From contig NZ_UGHY01000002.1 in the NCBI RefSeq assembly GCF_900450995.1, positions 186,001-250,000 of the forward strand: a stretch of DNA of 64,000 bases. Direction: 5' to 3'. Every line of letters starts with the position of its first letter. Within the stretch, counting starts at the first letter, position 1. Of this stretch, positions 1 to 10,023 are shown piece after piece. A program made the position numbers and the translations under genes. Below the pieces are notes generated by a model, which was not told the DNA's origin, did not search any database, and saw only the letters and a list, made by a program, of their open reading frames with translations. The DNA comes from Haemophilus parainfluenzae. GTDB lineage: Bacteria; Pseudomonadota; Gammaproteobacteria; Enterobacterales; Pasteurellaceae.

Positions 1-3000
1 ATTATTTAAATTGTTTGCTTGAATTGCAAGGTGCCCTCCATAAATACGTGCCGTACCAATGTTATTTACATCATTGGCTTTAATCACTGTGGTATCGCCA
101 TCAATTAAGCCAAAGTTATTTAGCTTATTAGTTTGAATATGTGTATTTATTGAAGAAATTTCTGCATTAGCATTATTTTGAATAGTAGATCCTTCAACTG
201 ATGCTGAATTACCTACCACAAGGTTGGAGTTATTAACAAAATCACCTTTTGTTTTAAAAGTAAGATTATTGCCTACACCAAAGGTTTTATTTAGGGTAAA
301 GCTATCATTTAACTCAATGCCTAAATCACCTTTTGTTCTAATCGAACCTTCATCCACTAATGTTTTGGCTTGTAATGTTGTGCCAATCACAGATTCAATT
401 TTTCCTAGTGCATTATTTACAACTAAGGTCAAATTTGGATTTACAATATCAACTCGACCAGCCGATAAAATCTCACCTTTTTGATTATCAAGAGATTGAT
501 TAATTGTAAGATTTGCTGATTTTCCTACATAAATGCCGCCAGATTGGTTTTCAATATGATCCGCATTCATTACTAAATTAGCTGTTTGAATACCTTGGGT
601 AGGAGTATCTTGTTTAGATTTTGTATTTTTATTATTTACATTTGTGACATTCAACACCAAACGATTTGTTGCACTGACTAAAGAACCTTTATCATCTTCA
701 GCTTGGTTATCAAGTGCGGTAAAATTTAATGTTGAATTTGCACTTTGAATAATTCCACCTTTGTTATTTAAATCTGTACCATATAATGTTAAATCCTGAG
801 CTGAAATTACACCTTGTGCATTATTTATTGCAGCAGAAGAAATCGATGCTGTTTTCGCTGAAATATCACCTTGTGTATTATTCAAATTTGGGGTTTGAAT
901 CGCTAAATCAGACTCTCCCTGAATCACCCCTTTAAGGTTATTTAAATCATTTGCAAGCAATGTCGCACGAGAAACCGATGAAATAATGCCATCTTGATTG
1001 TGTAAATTCTCTGTTTTTAACGATAATTGACCCTGGCTATAAACAATACCATGTTGATTATTAAATTGATTGACTGATAAATCCGCACGATTTCCAGCAA
1101 TCAGTTTTCCATCTTCATTATTAACTTGCTGCGCAGTCAATAAAACTTGTCCACCTAACATTTCACCTTTCTGGTTATTTAATGTTGAGGTACTAATATC
1201 AAGGCTATTTTTCCCAAATAAATAACCAAATTGAGATTCAATATGTCCCGCATTCGTATTAAGTTTCACACCTTGGTTTGACCAAATCACACCTTGATTG
1301 TTTTGAATTAACGGACTTTGAATAGAGATCAAACCTTCAGCAGCAATCTTCCCTTCAGTATTATCTAACCCTTTTTTCAAATTCAATGAAAAGGCTTCTT
1401 TACCACGTTGAATCCAGCTACTCTTCTTATTATTAAGTTGTGCAGTATCTATCACAAAATGCCCTGCATTTAGGTTAGCATTCTCCGCTAGAATAGCGTT
1501 TGGACTGATTAATGTGGTATCCCCCTCACTGTATAATGTTGCTTGCTTCAAATTTAAAGGTGAGTAAGTAGATTGGAAAGCAATACTATCAGCTGTTGAT
1601 TGACTTTCAGATAAATCAAGGGTATCTGCTTTAGCATTAATTTGACCACTCGCTCGATGCTTAGCTTTAGATGAAATAGACTTTTCAGCTGAGAGTGTAA
1701 TACTAGCACCTTGGGCACTTTGACTATCTAATGAACGAGTCTCACCTTGTGTAGTTTCTTGAGCAGTTACACCTGCGGCAATTAATGCACCTTTACTAGC
1801 CTCAATATTCTTCGCTTGGTAAGCAACATTACCCTTCACTACAGTTTCACCTGTTTGAGTGAGATTATCCTTAGCTTGAACTGAGATCCCACCCTGACGC
1901 GAAACAATCGAACCATGTTGTGCCACATTAGCTTGAGAGCGTAATGAAACATTACCTTGCTTAGTTTCAATTTTACCTGTATTTTCAATGGATTTTTTGG
2001 CGTTAATATCGGCTTGTTGCGTTGAGCTGATAGTGCCAGTATTGATAACTTTTCCTTGGCTATCAATCTTCACATCACCTGCAGCAGCACCAATATGCCC
2101 CGCATTACGTACACCAAGCCCCTAACCATTGTCCACTAAATGAATTTTCTCTGCATACATTCCACCTAACTGACCCACATCTACACTGTAAACTTGAGCT
2201 TGGTCATTTGTGCTCTCTAAAGTGCGGTCCGTTTCATTCGTATTTTTATCACCAACATAAACCACTGAATCATTGGTACGGTCAACTTTGTTTTTACCTG
2301 TGGTAACCTTAACTTTATTACCCCACACACCACCTTTGATTTCAGCCTTATCTGCAATAATATCGGTGTAATCGGCTTTAGAGGTATCCATCCCCTTTTG
2401 ACCTACAGAGACCTTACCTCCCTGTACGCGATAGCCTTTCAACTCGCCATTTTCTACTTCTGCTTTACCGGTTGTTAGCGTGGTACGTCCAGCATTAATC
2501 ACACCGCAGCCATCACATTGGATACCACTTGGGTTAGCAATGACGACATCTGCTTTTTTACCAGCCACTTCTACATAACCTTTTAAACGGCTTGGGTTAG
2601 CAGAGTTTACCTCGTTAAGAATGACTTTCGCTTCACCGCGAGCAAGATTCGGGTTACCTTGCACCCAGCCCGCCATTTACGTTTGTGCCGCTTTACGAGC
2701 ATTGTTTAACACAGCGCCTTTTTCTGCCACATCAAATTGTGAATATTGGTTACGTGATACCCCTCCTGCACTTGGTGTTTGAATATTTACTTGCGGTAAA
2801 CCATTCGCTGTTTGAAGCACCGTCGGTTGTTGATTACCTGGTGCTGATTTATCGGCTCGAATGGCCATATCTTCAGCTTGAACTGAAGGTGAAAGGAACA
2901 CAAAGCCTAATGCCAGCATTAAGCTAAAATGGATAGGGTTGAGAGAGAGTGCGGTTGAAAACAACCCTGTTTTTTCTTGTTCTGAGCTCACATTTTCACT

Positions 3001-3093
3001 TTGTGCTTTACCTTGAGATTTTGCCAACTCAGATACCACCACTAGCTGGTTTAATATACGGCTAAAAATCACTTTATAATGACGTTTATTCAT
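1..3093 (-). pseudogene. TpsA exoprotein of the FHA/CdiA type, broken by two stops, runs off the window
   Basis: This is the secreted partner of a two-partner secretion system (filamentous haemagglutinin/CdiA superfamily). The N-terminus (MNKRHYKVIFSRILNQLVVV) is an extended signal peptide, followed by a TPS domain with the typical segments SRNQYSQFDV, GWVQGNPNLA, IANPSGIQCDGCG and GRTTLTTG. Two stop codons lie in the same frame: TAA at 2677-2679, where a Gln is expected (QT-stop-MAGWVQG), and TAG at 2122-2124. I translated the rest of that frame to position 1 and it is open for about 700 codons of FHA-type repeats (many NN, QG and GxI motifs). So the body is preserved and only the secretion domain is interrupted. 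A ribosome site AAAGGAAAT precedes the ATG at 3093. The 3' end, where a toxin or adhesin tip would lie, is outside the window. FHA adhesin and CdiA toxin cannot be told apart here. Confidence 0.88.
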
Positions 3094-3169
3094 TTTTTAA
3101 TTTCCTTTAAGCTTTAAATCTAAAATCTTGTTTAGTTTTAATTCATTCACTAATCTGAAAGCATAAGCA

Positions 3170-4946
3170 TTAAAAACGGTAGCCCACATTAAACCCGGTT
3201 GTCACATGACTGGTTCTAAATCCTTCCGGCTTTTTAATTGGAACACCTACGAAATAATCATAGTTAATGCCCCATAATTTACCGCGAAGTCCAATTACGC
3301 CCCCCATTAAGCTATCACCAATTTGAAGCTCTTCTTGGCTAGAGTGCACTTTACCTCGGTCAATCCCTAAATAAAGCTCATGTCCCTTATTGGCGATATT
3401 CCAACCTAATTCATTTCGCCATAACCAACCTTTTTCACCGGAAAGTGATAGCTCGCCATCAAACCCTCGCACGGTATAACGACCACCAATACTAAATTTA
3501 TCTTGTTGTGTTAAAGGTGTGCCGTTCCATTGTCCATTCCAGCTGGTGTTAAAGCGGAAAGGTTGATTGCCGATAGTGAAAGGATAGGTAAAATCAACGC
3601 CTGCAGTAAAAATCTGCATGCGGGAAGTCCCTTCACCAAACGCTTCTTCCGGAGCGGGTAAGGATTTATTCCCACCCGTACCACGTTTATAGTTCGCAAA
3701 CAGTTGTAACACTGTTTCACCAATGTATTGAGTGTGATTAAGCCCCACTTCCCAACCAGCTATTCGACGACGTTGCACTTCAATTTCGGTGTCATTGATA
3801 TAGTTATGGGATTTTTTCGTCCATAACGCGGCATTCACATAGGTTTTGTGAAGACTTCCACGAGATAATAAGCGACTTAAGTTCGCTTTCATTTGTTGGC
3901 TTTCACCTGAATAGGTATAAGACTCAAACGCGCCCGCTACCGTTTGGTGATAAGAATATTTTGAACCGGAAAGGATTAAGAGATAGTTCTTCCAAGGAAT
4001 AGAATAATAGAGACTAATATTTTTACTACCATAATCCCCTTCTGCATCATCGCTATTACGCTTAAAGGTGCGTGTGCCACTGATATAGAACATATCATTA
4101 AGTGTTAACACATTATCCCAAGAAAACGTGGCTGAACCCTGTAAACGACCAGTAGATTTACTGCCTGAGTCATCTAACCCTAAGGTTAAATGAAAAGGTA
4201 AGCGTTGCTTATAAGCAATCACCACGTCTGTTTCACCTACCGCATCAGTTGGCACAAGCTCCATATTCGCATCAGCACTCGGTACGCGTTTTAAGTTTTC
4301 TAAACCTTGTTCAATATTGCGAATATTTAATATATCCCCCTGCGCCATTGGCATGGCAAACCATAAGGTGCCACGGGTGGCAAACGGAATCGCACTTTGG
4401 TCTTGTAATTGAATACGGCCTACTTTACCCGGAATCAGGGTTAACACGAGCATGCCTGAACGCAAATCCTGCGGCTCCACCACCACTCGCGTGGTGACAT
4501 AACCCAAATCAATTAAACGATTTTGAATACGGCGAAGTAATACGTTAATCCCCTCAGAGCCAATACAGGCAGGCAGCGCAAAATCACGCTCAGCATAAAC
4601 TGACTTTAACGCCCAAGAGAATCGACTTGGTTGGATTAATTTAAGGGAAGAGGCTGATGAATTTTCTGCTTCAGCTTGATAATCGGTCAGCACCAATTGA
4701 TTGATAGGAAAGCATTGTGATTCATTCTGAGGGAAGCTAAGCGAAGCCTCTTTTTCACCCTCTAAACGCACATTCGCGGATTGCGTTTACTGCGCTAAAA
4801 TGGCGGCATCTTGTTCCGCTTGTTGCTTTTGTTGTTGGGCATCAATTTGTTTTTCTATCATTAGTATTTGGCGAGCCTGGCGCTGCCAAAACAAAAGGTG
4901 AAATAAATAATAAACTAGAAAGAAAAGCGCGTGGTAAGTTCTTCAT
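3170..4946 (-). pseudogene. TpsB outer-membrane transporter of the FhaC/CdiB/ShlB type, frameshifted and with a stop
   Basis: This is the outer-membrane beta-barrel transporter that would export the TpsA protein encoded directly downstream. The long open part (GTG at 4771 to the stop at 3170, 533 aa) has POTRA-type sequence (RRIQNRLIDLGYVTTRVVV, LVLTLIPGKVG) and a barrel with the motif FSIGGRYTVRGFDGE, ending in GYRF as expected for barrel insertion. The true start is an ATG at 4944-4946 that opens a clear signal peptide (MKNLPRAFLSSLLFISPFVL, then AAPGSP). That frame is lost near 4861-4866. The Gln-rich linker (IEKQIDAQQQKQQAEQD) follows in another frame, with a TAA at 4787-4789 before TQSANVRLEGE. 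The gene therefore needs one frameshift and one nonsense correction to be whole. Unless the GTG at 4771 is used, which would leave no signal peptide, the product is dead. Confidence 0.88.
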
Positions 4947-5282
4947 TATACTGCAGAGATTAAGTTGTTGATAAATTTGCAATATGATACTAAGAGCTGT
5001 TTAAAAAATCTACAAATTTTATATTTTCAATACAAAAAGTGCGGTTAATTTTGAGAGATTTAAAACACTTTGAAAATTGACCGCACTTTGTATCTGGTTA
5101 AAGCGTATTCTGTTTAAAATACTTTTGTATTATTTATCCCCAAGGCTTAGGCATCAGGTTTGTTGTGTTTTTTCACCATTGGATACATATTGGCCTATTC
5201 CACATTGTTCTTTCTTCACAAATTGACCTCCTTCCAGATACTATCCCTTACTTTCCAAGCAAAGAATATCATTGAAGTATTC
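4947..5282. other. Intergenic spacer without a recognisable gene
   Basis: This AT-rich spacer between the broken tpsB gene and the IS relic holds the USS-pair hairpin at 5035-5089. On the minus strand it has a 21-codon open frame (5154-5219, GTG start) behind a near-perfect ribosome site, AAGGAGGTCAATTT. I do not recognise that peptide. It may be the tail of a decayed gene, because neighbouring frames contain short stretches ended by stops. Nothing else is supported here. Confidence 0.5.
5035..5089. terminator. Hairpin made of two inverted uptake signal sequences
   Basis: AAGTGCGGT at 5037-5045 and its reverse complement ACCGCACTT at 5080-5088 extend into a 17-bp arm with one mismatch, separated by an AT-rich loop. 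Inverted USS pairs acting as terminators are well known in Haemophilus. Both flanking genes are remote or broken, so its present role is unclear. Confidence 0.6.
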
Positions 5283-5459
5283 TGATCTGACCCCTCCCAC
5301 CTTTAGGGAAAAGTAGAGAGGTCTATGCTTAATGTGGATTATAAGATTCGCCTACCATAATCCTGTTCGGATCAGTTTGATAATTTTCAAACGAAATTGA
5401 TAAGAGTAGGACATAATCTGCACCTCAAATTAGGTGTCCAGGTTTTGGGGTGCAGATCA
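5283..5459. mobile_element. Relic of an IS3-family element related to the copy at 44236-45480
   Basis: The left edge TGATCTGACCCC is identical to the left end of the intact element in this window. The right edge GGGGTGCAGATCA is identical to its right end, including a nearby inner inverted copy AATCTGCACCTCAA. Only about 177 bp remain between the ends and no transposase sequence is left. It is either an internally deleted copy or a MITE that intact relatives could mobilise. I see no clear target duplication. Confidence 0.75.
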
Positions 5460-5520
5460 CTTTTTGTTTTGTGTTTCTTGCAGTATCATACGCACAATTT
5501 ACTTGATGAAGGAAAACCTA

Positions 5521-5844
5521 ATGACAACTGATATTCAAAAACTTGATCCCGATGCAGCGATTGATCTTGCTTATGATATTTTCTTAGAAATGGCGGGCGA
5601 AAATCTCGATCCTGCAGATATTATGCTATTCAACCTGCAATTTGAAGATCGTGGTGCGGTTGAGTTTGTCGAAACGGCAGATGATTGGGAACAAGAAATT
5701 GGGGTATTAATCGATCCTGACGCTTTTGCTGAAGTTTGGGTGGGATTAGTGAATGAGAAAGATGAAATGGATGATGTGTTTGCAAAATTCTTAATTTCAC
5801 ACCAAGAAGAAGATCGTGAATTCCACGTTATTTGGAAAAAATAA
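5521..5844 (+). CDS. yciU: dsDNA-mimic protein, DUF440/YciU family (HI1450-like)
   Basis: This is a small, very acidic protein of about 107 residues that starts [20 protein letters not shown] and ends REFHVIWKK. It closely resembles the H. influenzae HI1450 protein as I remember it. The family has a structure proposed to imitate the charge pattern of double-stranded DNA and is thought to compete for a DNA-binding protein; its physiological partner is not settled. Asp and Glu are spread throughout (for example [12 protein letters not shown] and NEKDEMDD). I chose the ATG at 5521 because AAGGAAAA lies just upstream and the family begins at this Met. The upstream in-frame codons reach into the IS relic and are not expected to be coding. 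It converges on hypE with a shared terminator. Confidence 0.85.
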   Translation: MTTDIQKLDPDAAIDLAYDIFLEMAGENLDPADIMLFNLQFEDRGAVEFVETADDWEQEIGVLIDPDAFAEVWVGLVNEKDEMDDVFAKFLISHQEEDREFHVIWKK

Positions 5845-5876
5845 CTACCCTTCTCGCACATATCAATTCACAAACT

Positions 5877-5910
5877 AAAACCGGTTTAATTTAACATTAA
5901 ACCGGTTTTT
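5877..5910. terminator. Bidirectional terminator between yciU and hypE
   Basis: Perfect inverted repeat AAAACCGGTTTAAT / ATTAAACCGGTTTT around a short TTAAC loop, with a T run on the plus side and an A run on the other. It lies between the stops of two converging genes. Confidence 0.85.
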
Positions 5911-5912
5911 GC

Positions 5913-6926
5913 TTAACAGATTCGTGGTAAAGGTTCGTTACGCGGTAAGTCTAACAAGCGACTTTGACCGAAAAGCCCAACAGCACGAACTTTCCCATCA
6001 GTCGTTACCTCGCCGATTACGGCCGCATTTTCACCTAATGGATGGCAACGAAGCGCGGTCAGAATTTCAGCTGTTTTTTCTTTATCCGCCACAATCACTA
6101 ATTTACCTTCATTAGCAAAATTTAACGCATCTAAACCGAGTAATTCGCAAATACCGCGTACTTCCTGACGAATTGGTAATACCGTTTCATCAATTTGAAT
6201 CCCTACTTTCTGAGCCTGTGCAAATTCATGCAGTACTGCATTCACACCACCACGGGTCGCATCGCGCACGGCTTTCACCCCTTCAATCGGACGAATACAA
6301 TCAATAAGCGGGGCAAGCACAGCACAATCACTGCGTAAGTCCGTTTGAATACCAAGATTTTCGCGTAAATTCAAAATGGTTGCACCATGATCACCCAAAG
6401 TACCACTCACGATAATCTGATCACCTGGTTGAATGCGATGTACACCCCAGTCGAGTCCGTTTGGAATCACACCAATGCCTGCCGTATTGATAAACACTTT
6501 ATCTATCGCGCCTTTTTGTACCACTTTGGTATCACCGGTTACCACTTGAATACCGGCTGACTGGCAGGCTTTTGCCATAGATTGAATCAATTTTTTTAAA
6601 GTTTCTAATGGTAAGCCTTCTTCCAGAATAAACCCACAGGATAAATATTTTGGTACGGCACCACATACCGCTACATCGTTAGCGGTACCACACACGGCGA
6701 GTTTACCAATATCACCACCCGGGAAAAAAATCGGATCAATCACAAAACTATCGGTAGAAAATGACAGAGTCCCACCTAAAGCATTCAACTCTTGTAAAGC
6801 AATGCGAGCCTGATCTTCGCCTTGTGAAAGTATTGGGTTATCAAATGCCTCGACAAAATAATCGCGGATCAACTCTTGCATTGTGGCACCACCATTTCCG
6901 TGTGCCATTGTAATAAAATCAGTCAT
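5913..6926 (-). CDS. hypE: Hydrogenase maturation protein HypE (carbamoyl phosphate-derived cyanide synthesis)
   Basis: HypE dehydrates the thiocarboxamide that HypF places on its C-terminal cysteine and so makes the CN ligands of the NiFe active site. The 337-residue protein has the N-terminal HGNGGATMQELI motif of the PurM/SelD-like ATP-binding fold and the diagnostic C-terminus PRIC, whose final Cys carries the thiocyanate. I start it at the ATG at 6926 (MTDFITMAHGNGG), four bases after the hypD stop. A longer in-frame extension would overlap hypD and lacks family similarity. It is the last gene of hypA-hypB-hypD-hypE. hypC, normally placed between hypB and hypD, sits with hypF some 30 kb away. 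Confidence 0.96.
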   Translation of the reverse strand: MTDFITMAHGNGGATMQELIRDYFVEAFDNPILSQGEDQARIALQELNALGGTLSFSTDSFVIDPIFFPGGDIGKLAVCGTANDVAVCGAVPKYLSCGFILEEGLPLETLKKLIQSMAKACQSAGIQVVTGDTKVVQKGAIDKVFINTAGIGVIPNGLDWGVHRIQPGDQIIVSGTLGDHGATILNLRENLGIQTDLRSDCAVLAPLIDCIRPIEGVKAVRDATRGGVNAVLHEFAQAQKVGIQIDETVLPIRQEVRGICELLGLDALNFANEGKLVIVADKEKTAEILTALRCHPLGENAAVIGEVTTDGKVRAVGLFGQSRLLDLPRNEPLPRIC

Positions 6927-6930
6927 TGCT

Positions 6931-8043
6931 TTATTCCCGTCTGTATTGATAATAGGCCGCACATGCCCCTTCGGAAGACACCATCAACGCACCATAAGCA
7001 TTGTCTGGATTACATTTTTTAGCAAATAATGGGCAATCAGCCGGCTTACATTTGCCGATTAATACATCACCACAGCGAGAATCTGGATCATCAGCAACTT
7101 GGTGTGGCTGACAAGCAAAATACGCTTCTGCATCAAAGCATTGATAATCATCTGTCAGTTCTACGCCAGACTCTGCAATTTCGCCCAATCCACGCCATTC
7201 GCTGCTGGCTTTCAAGCGGAATACTTCACTGATTGCCTGTTGAGCCAACATATTGCCATGCTGGTGTACAATGCGTTTATACTGGTTTTCCACTTCACAG
7301 CGTTGTTCAGCAATCTGTGTTACCAACATTAAAATTGCTTGTAGGATATCTAAAGGTTCAAAACCAGTGATCACAAAAGGCTTATGATAGGTGTCACACA
7401 ATTCTTGGTAAGGTTCAGAACCAATTACCATGCTGACATGACCGGGCGCAATAAAGCCGTCAATTTTGACTTGTCCTTGCGACAATAAGCTGTGTAATGT
7501 CGGGATGATAGTAATATTTTGGCATACCACAAAAAAGTTTTTTACCTGTTGTTTTTTCGCTTGTTGCAAGGTAATTGCGGCACTTGGCATAGTCGTTTCA
7601 AAACCAAGTGAAAAGAACACCACTTTTTTGTCTGGATTATTTGATGCGATATTCAATGCATCAAGCGGTGAATAAACAATTCGAACATCTGCGCCCTGTG
7701 CTTTGGCTTCTAATAATGAGCCTAAACGTCCGCGTACTCGCATGGCATCACCGAAAGTACAAAAAATGACTTCTGGGCGACGAGCAATCTCAATACAAAC
7801 ATCAATTCGCCCCATCGGTAAGACACATACTGGGCAGCCTGGACCGTGAATAAACTCAATACTTTTGGGTAATAGACGATCTAGTCCAAATTTAAAAATG
7901 GTATGCGTATGTCCGCCGCAGACCTCCATTAGATATAACGGATTTTCTGGCGTAAAGTGCGGTTGTTTTTCCATTATTTTTTGTAGTCGCTGCAACAGAC
8001 TTTTTGCCAGTTCAGGATCACGAAACTCATCAACAAACTGCAT
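6931..8043 (-). CDS. hypD: Hydrogenase maturation iron-sulfur protein HypD
   Basis: HypD is the scaffold on which, with HypC, the Fe(CN)2CO group is assembled before transfer to the large subunit. The 370-aa product has the family signatures in order: CGGHTH (Cys42), GPGCPVC (Cys70 and Cys73, the redox-active pair), GFETT, GFEPLDIL, and a C-terminal cysteine cluster (SRCGDVLIGKCKPADCPLFA) that binds a 4Fe-4S cluster. Length is normal for the family. It follows hypB after 9 bp and precedes hypE by 4 bp, so the three genes are probably translated as one operon. Confidence 0.97.
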   Translation of the reverse strand: MQFVDEFRDPELAKSLLQRLQKIMEKQPHFTPENPLYLMEVCGGHTHTIFKFGLDRLLPKSIEFIHGPGCPVCVLPMGRIDVCIEIARRPEVIFCTFGDAMRVRGRLGSLLEAKAQGADVRIVYSPLDALNIASNNPDKKVVFFSLGFETTMPSAAITLQQAKKQQVKNFFVVCQNITIIPTLHSLLSQGQVKIDGFIAPGHVSMVIGSEPYQELCDTYHKPFVITGFEPLDILQAILMLVTQIAEQRCEVENQYKRIVHQHGNMLAQQAISEVFRLKASSEWRGLGEIAESGVELTDDYQCFDAEAYFACQPHQVADDPDSRCGDVLIGKCKPADCPLFAKKCNPDNAYGALMVSSEGACAAYYQYRRE

Positions 8044-8052
8044 TTGATGCTC

Positions 8053-8859
8053 CTATCGTTCTTGCGCTTTTAACCAGTCTAGCCACTGCTGTAATCCTTC
8101 TCCACTTTGAGAAGACAATTGGATGACCTGAATTGTTGGATTCACTTGTTTTGCATAAGCAATACATTTTTCCACATCAAAATTTAAGTACGGCAGTAAA
8201 TCAACTTTATTTAAAATCATTAATTTAGAAGCCGCAAACATATGCGGATATTTTAGCGGTTTATCTTCACCTTCTGTCACGGATAAGATCACCACTTTGG
8301 CGTGCTCGCCTAAATCAAATTCTGATGGGCAGACTAGGTTTCCGACATTTTCAATAAACATCAGACTATTTTCCTGTGGCTGCAATTTCACTAATGCATT
8401 ACCAATCATTTGTGCATCTAAGTGACATCCTTTACCTGTATTGACTTGAATTGCCGGCACACCGGTTTGACGAATACGATCCGCATCGTTTTCTGTTTGC
8501 TGATCCCCTTCGATCACATAACAAGGATAGTCATTTTTTAATGCATTTAACGTAGTCGTCAATAAGGTTGTTTTGCCTGAACCAGGACTTGAAACAAGAT
8601 TAAGTGCCAAAATATGCTGATTGGCAAAAAAACGACGATTCATATCGGCTAATTGATTATTTGCGCCGAGAATATCTTGCTCTACTTTCAGCAATCGTTG
8701 TTGAGTTTCATCTTGTTGTGGAGAGTCTGGCATACGGAAGGAGGAGTGAGAAAAATTAGGCAGTTTTGTTGCATGTTGCGCATTGGAATCATGATGAACA
8801 TGCGGTAATTCTCCGATTCTGACTTGGTCTGGATGGCCACAGCCACAGGTTGTACACAT
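8053..8859 (-). CDS. hypB: Hydrogenase nickel incorporation GTPase HypB
   Basis: HypB is a GTPase that, with HypA, hands nickel to the hydrogenase large subunit. The protein begins MCTTCGCG, the N-terminal CXXCGC high-affinity nickel motif found in E. coli-type HypB. A short His-bearing linker follows, then the P-loop SPGSGKTT (residues 91-98), the segment [17 protein letters not shown] with the G-domain metal ligands, and NKVDLLPY as the guanine-specificity motif. The 268-aa length is usual. There is no long polyhistidine storage tract, which fits a separate dedicated nickel importer next door. A 186-bp gap separates it from hypA, and nothing decisive is visible there. Confidence 0.97.
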   Translation of the reverse strand: MCTTCGCGHPDQVRIGELPHVHHDSNAQHATKLPNFSHSSFRMPDSPQQDETQQRLLKVEQDILGANNQLADMNRRFFANQHILALNLVSSPGSGKTTLLTTTLNALKNDYPCYVIEGDQQTENDADRIRQTGVPAIQVNTGKGCHLDAQMIGNALVKLQPQENSLMFIENVGNLVCPSEFDLGEHAKVVILSVTEGEDKPLKYPHMFAASKLMILNKVDLLPYLNFDVEKCIAYAKQVNPTIQVIQLSSQSGEGLQQWLDWLKAQER

Positions 8860-9045
8860 AAGTCACCTCAATAATTTTTCGTTTATTCTGTAAATACTTA
8901 GAATCTATGGTAATTCACATGCGTTAGAATACCATATTCTCTATCTTAAATATATTCTTTGAAGAGAGATAAATACATACTATCAAGTAGTTAGCGTATT
9001 TTATATTCAAAAGATCAGGTTAAATTTGCCAATTTAGACGTCTTG

Positions 9046-9387
9046 CTATTTTACGGCAATTTCTTTCACTCTAAATTCGGTACCACTTCGACGTTGTAAA
9101 CATGCACTGTGACAATGTGGACAGCAATCTTGATAGGCTTCAATCTCAACTTCCTTTTGACATTGCCAGCACCATGCAATCGCAGGTAAATGAATAAAAT
9201 GTAACTGACAGTTTTCAGCAACGGTATCTTTGCGCATAATTTCAAAGCAAAATTCTATCGCACTTTGCTCGACACAAGACAGTGCCCCAATTTCTAGCCA
9301 AATATCTGTCACTTCATGGATTTCATGCTTTTTCTGTTGTTGATCAATAATTTCCATAATATTCTGACAGAGAGACATCTCATGCAT
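9046..9387 (-). CDS. hypA: Hydrogenase nickel chaperone HypA
   Basis: HypA delivers nickel to the hydrogenase large subunit. It starts MHEMSL, giving the conserved N-terminal Met-His-Glu that binds nickel. Its zinc site is the pair CWQC (Cys73, Cys76) and CPHC (Cys89, Cys92). At 113 aa it has normal length. A strong AAGGAGAAA ribosome site precedes the ATG. It is the first gene of the hypABDE run and lies downstream of nimR on the same strand. Confidence 0.96.
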   Translation of the reverse strand: MHEMSLCQNIMEIIDQQQKKHEIHEVTDIWLEIGALSCVEQSAIEFCFEIMRKDTVAENCQLHFIHLPAIAWCWQCQKEVEIEAYQDCCPHCHSACLQRRSGTEFRVKEIAVK

Positions 9388-9523
9388 GATTTTCTCCTTA
9401 AAATAAAAAAGCAGTCTGTTCCAATTCTACTCTTTTTTGATGTTTATTTTCAGCTTTCCTATGTTTCGCTGTTCGATATTTAAACATTATTTGAAAAATT
9501 TTTACTGGTACTCGTGCTAGACA

Positions 9524-9937
9524 TCATTTTAGCGGCACAAAATTAATGCCACTGTGCTCCAATAAAGTGTTCATTAAATCATTATTTTGCTCAAAGTGAC
9601 TACATTTGCCTTTGAGCTGAATTAAGCGAATTCGTAAATGAGCCAATTCATGGATCCGTTTTGACACTTCTCGAATATGTCGATCTAGCAGCTCATTGAT
9701 TTCTCTTTCCTGCTCTTGAGTAGCACATTGAGGATTGAGCAACATTTTGATTTCTTTTAGTGAAATATCCAAACTACGGCAATAACAAATAAAAGAAAGT
9801 TGTTTCAAATGCTCTTCCGTATAAACGCGAAAATTACCGCTCGTTCGCTTGGCGGGTTCGATTAATCCTTGCTTTTCATAGAAACGTACGGCTTCCACCG
9901 TACAGCCAACGATATTGGCTAATTGACCAATTTTCAT
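9524..9937 (-). CDS. nimR: MerR-family nickel-responsive regulator NimR
   Basis: This is a MerR-family activator of 137 aa. The N-terminal winged helix reads MKIGQLANIVGCTVEAVRFY with the typical EKQGLI turn. A dimerisation helix (ETQE/REINELLDRH-like) and a C-terminal region with Cys and His follow (GKCSHFEQNN). In H. influenzae a MerR regulator named NimR controls the adjacent nikKLMQO nickel importer, and the divergent arrangement here is the same. The shared intergenic region has a promoter with a 19-bp spacer holding a perfect dyad, the hallmark of MerR control. Cd/Pb-sensing relatives (CadR/PbrR) look similar, but the nickel-importer context favours NimR. Confidence 0.88.
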   Translation of the reverse strand: MKIGQLANIVGCTVEAVRFYEKQGLIEPAKRTSGNFRVYTEEHLKQLSFICYCRSLDISLKEIKMLLNPQCATQEQEREINELLDRHIREVSKRIHELAHLRIRLIQLKGKCSHFEQNNDLMNTLLEHSGINFVPLK

Positions 9938-9954
9938 TTTTTATTAAATTACAC

Positions 9955-9985
9955 TTGACTCTGAAGTTACTTCATATTTTACACT
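9955..9985 (+). promoter_or_regulatory. MerR-type promoter/operator of the nik operon
   Basis: The -35 TTGACT (9955-9960) and -10 TACACT (9980-9985) are separated by 19 bp, too long for unaided sigma70. The spacer contains the perfect palindrome TGAAGTTACTTCA (9962-9974). MerR-family proteins untwist exactly this type of promoter. nimR reads away on the other strand, so the site probably controls both directions. Confidence 0.85.
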
Positions 9986-10023
9986 TTATCACAGTATTCA
10001 CATGTTAGAAAAGGAGAACTTCC

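Noticed and set aside
224-484. Plus-strand frame opposite the TpsA gene
   Set aside because: The minus-strand TpsA frame is open through this region and has the expected repeat chemistry, so the plus frame is a shadow.
5434-5520. N-terminal extension of yciU to 5434
   Set aside because: The extra codons lie in the end of the IS relic, and the family starts at MTTDIQKLD (5521), which has its own ribosome site.
9388-9460. Sigma54 promoter upstream of hypA
   Set aside because: A TGGAAC...TGC-like motif is present, but the GG-GC spacing is 8 rather than 10 bp, so it does not fit.
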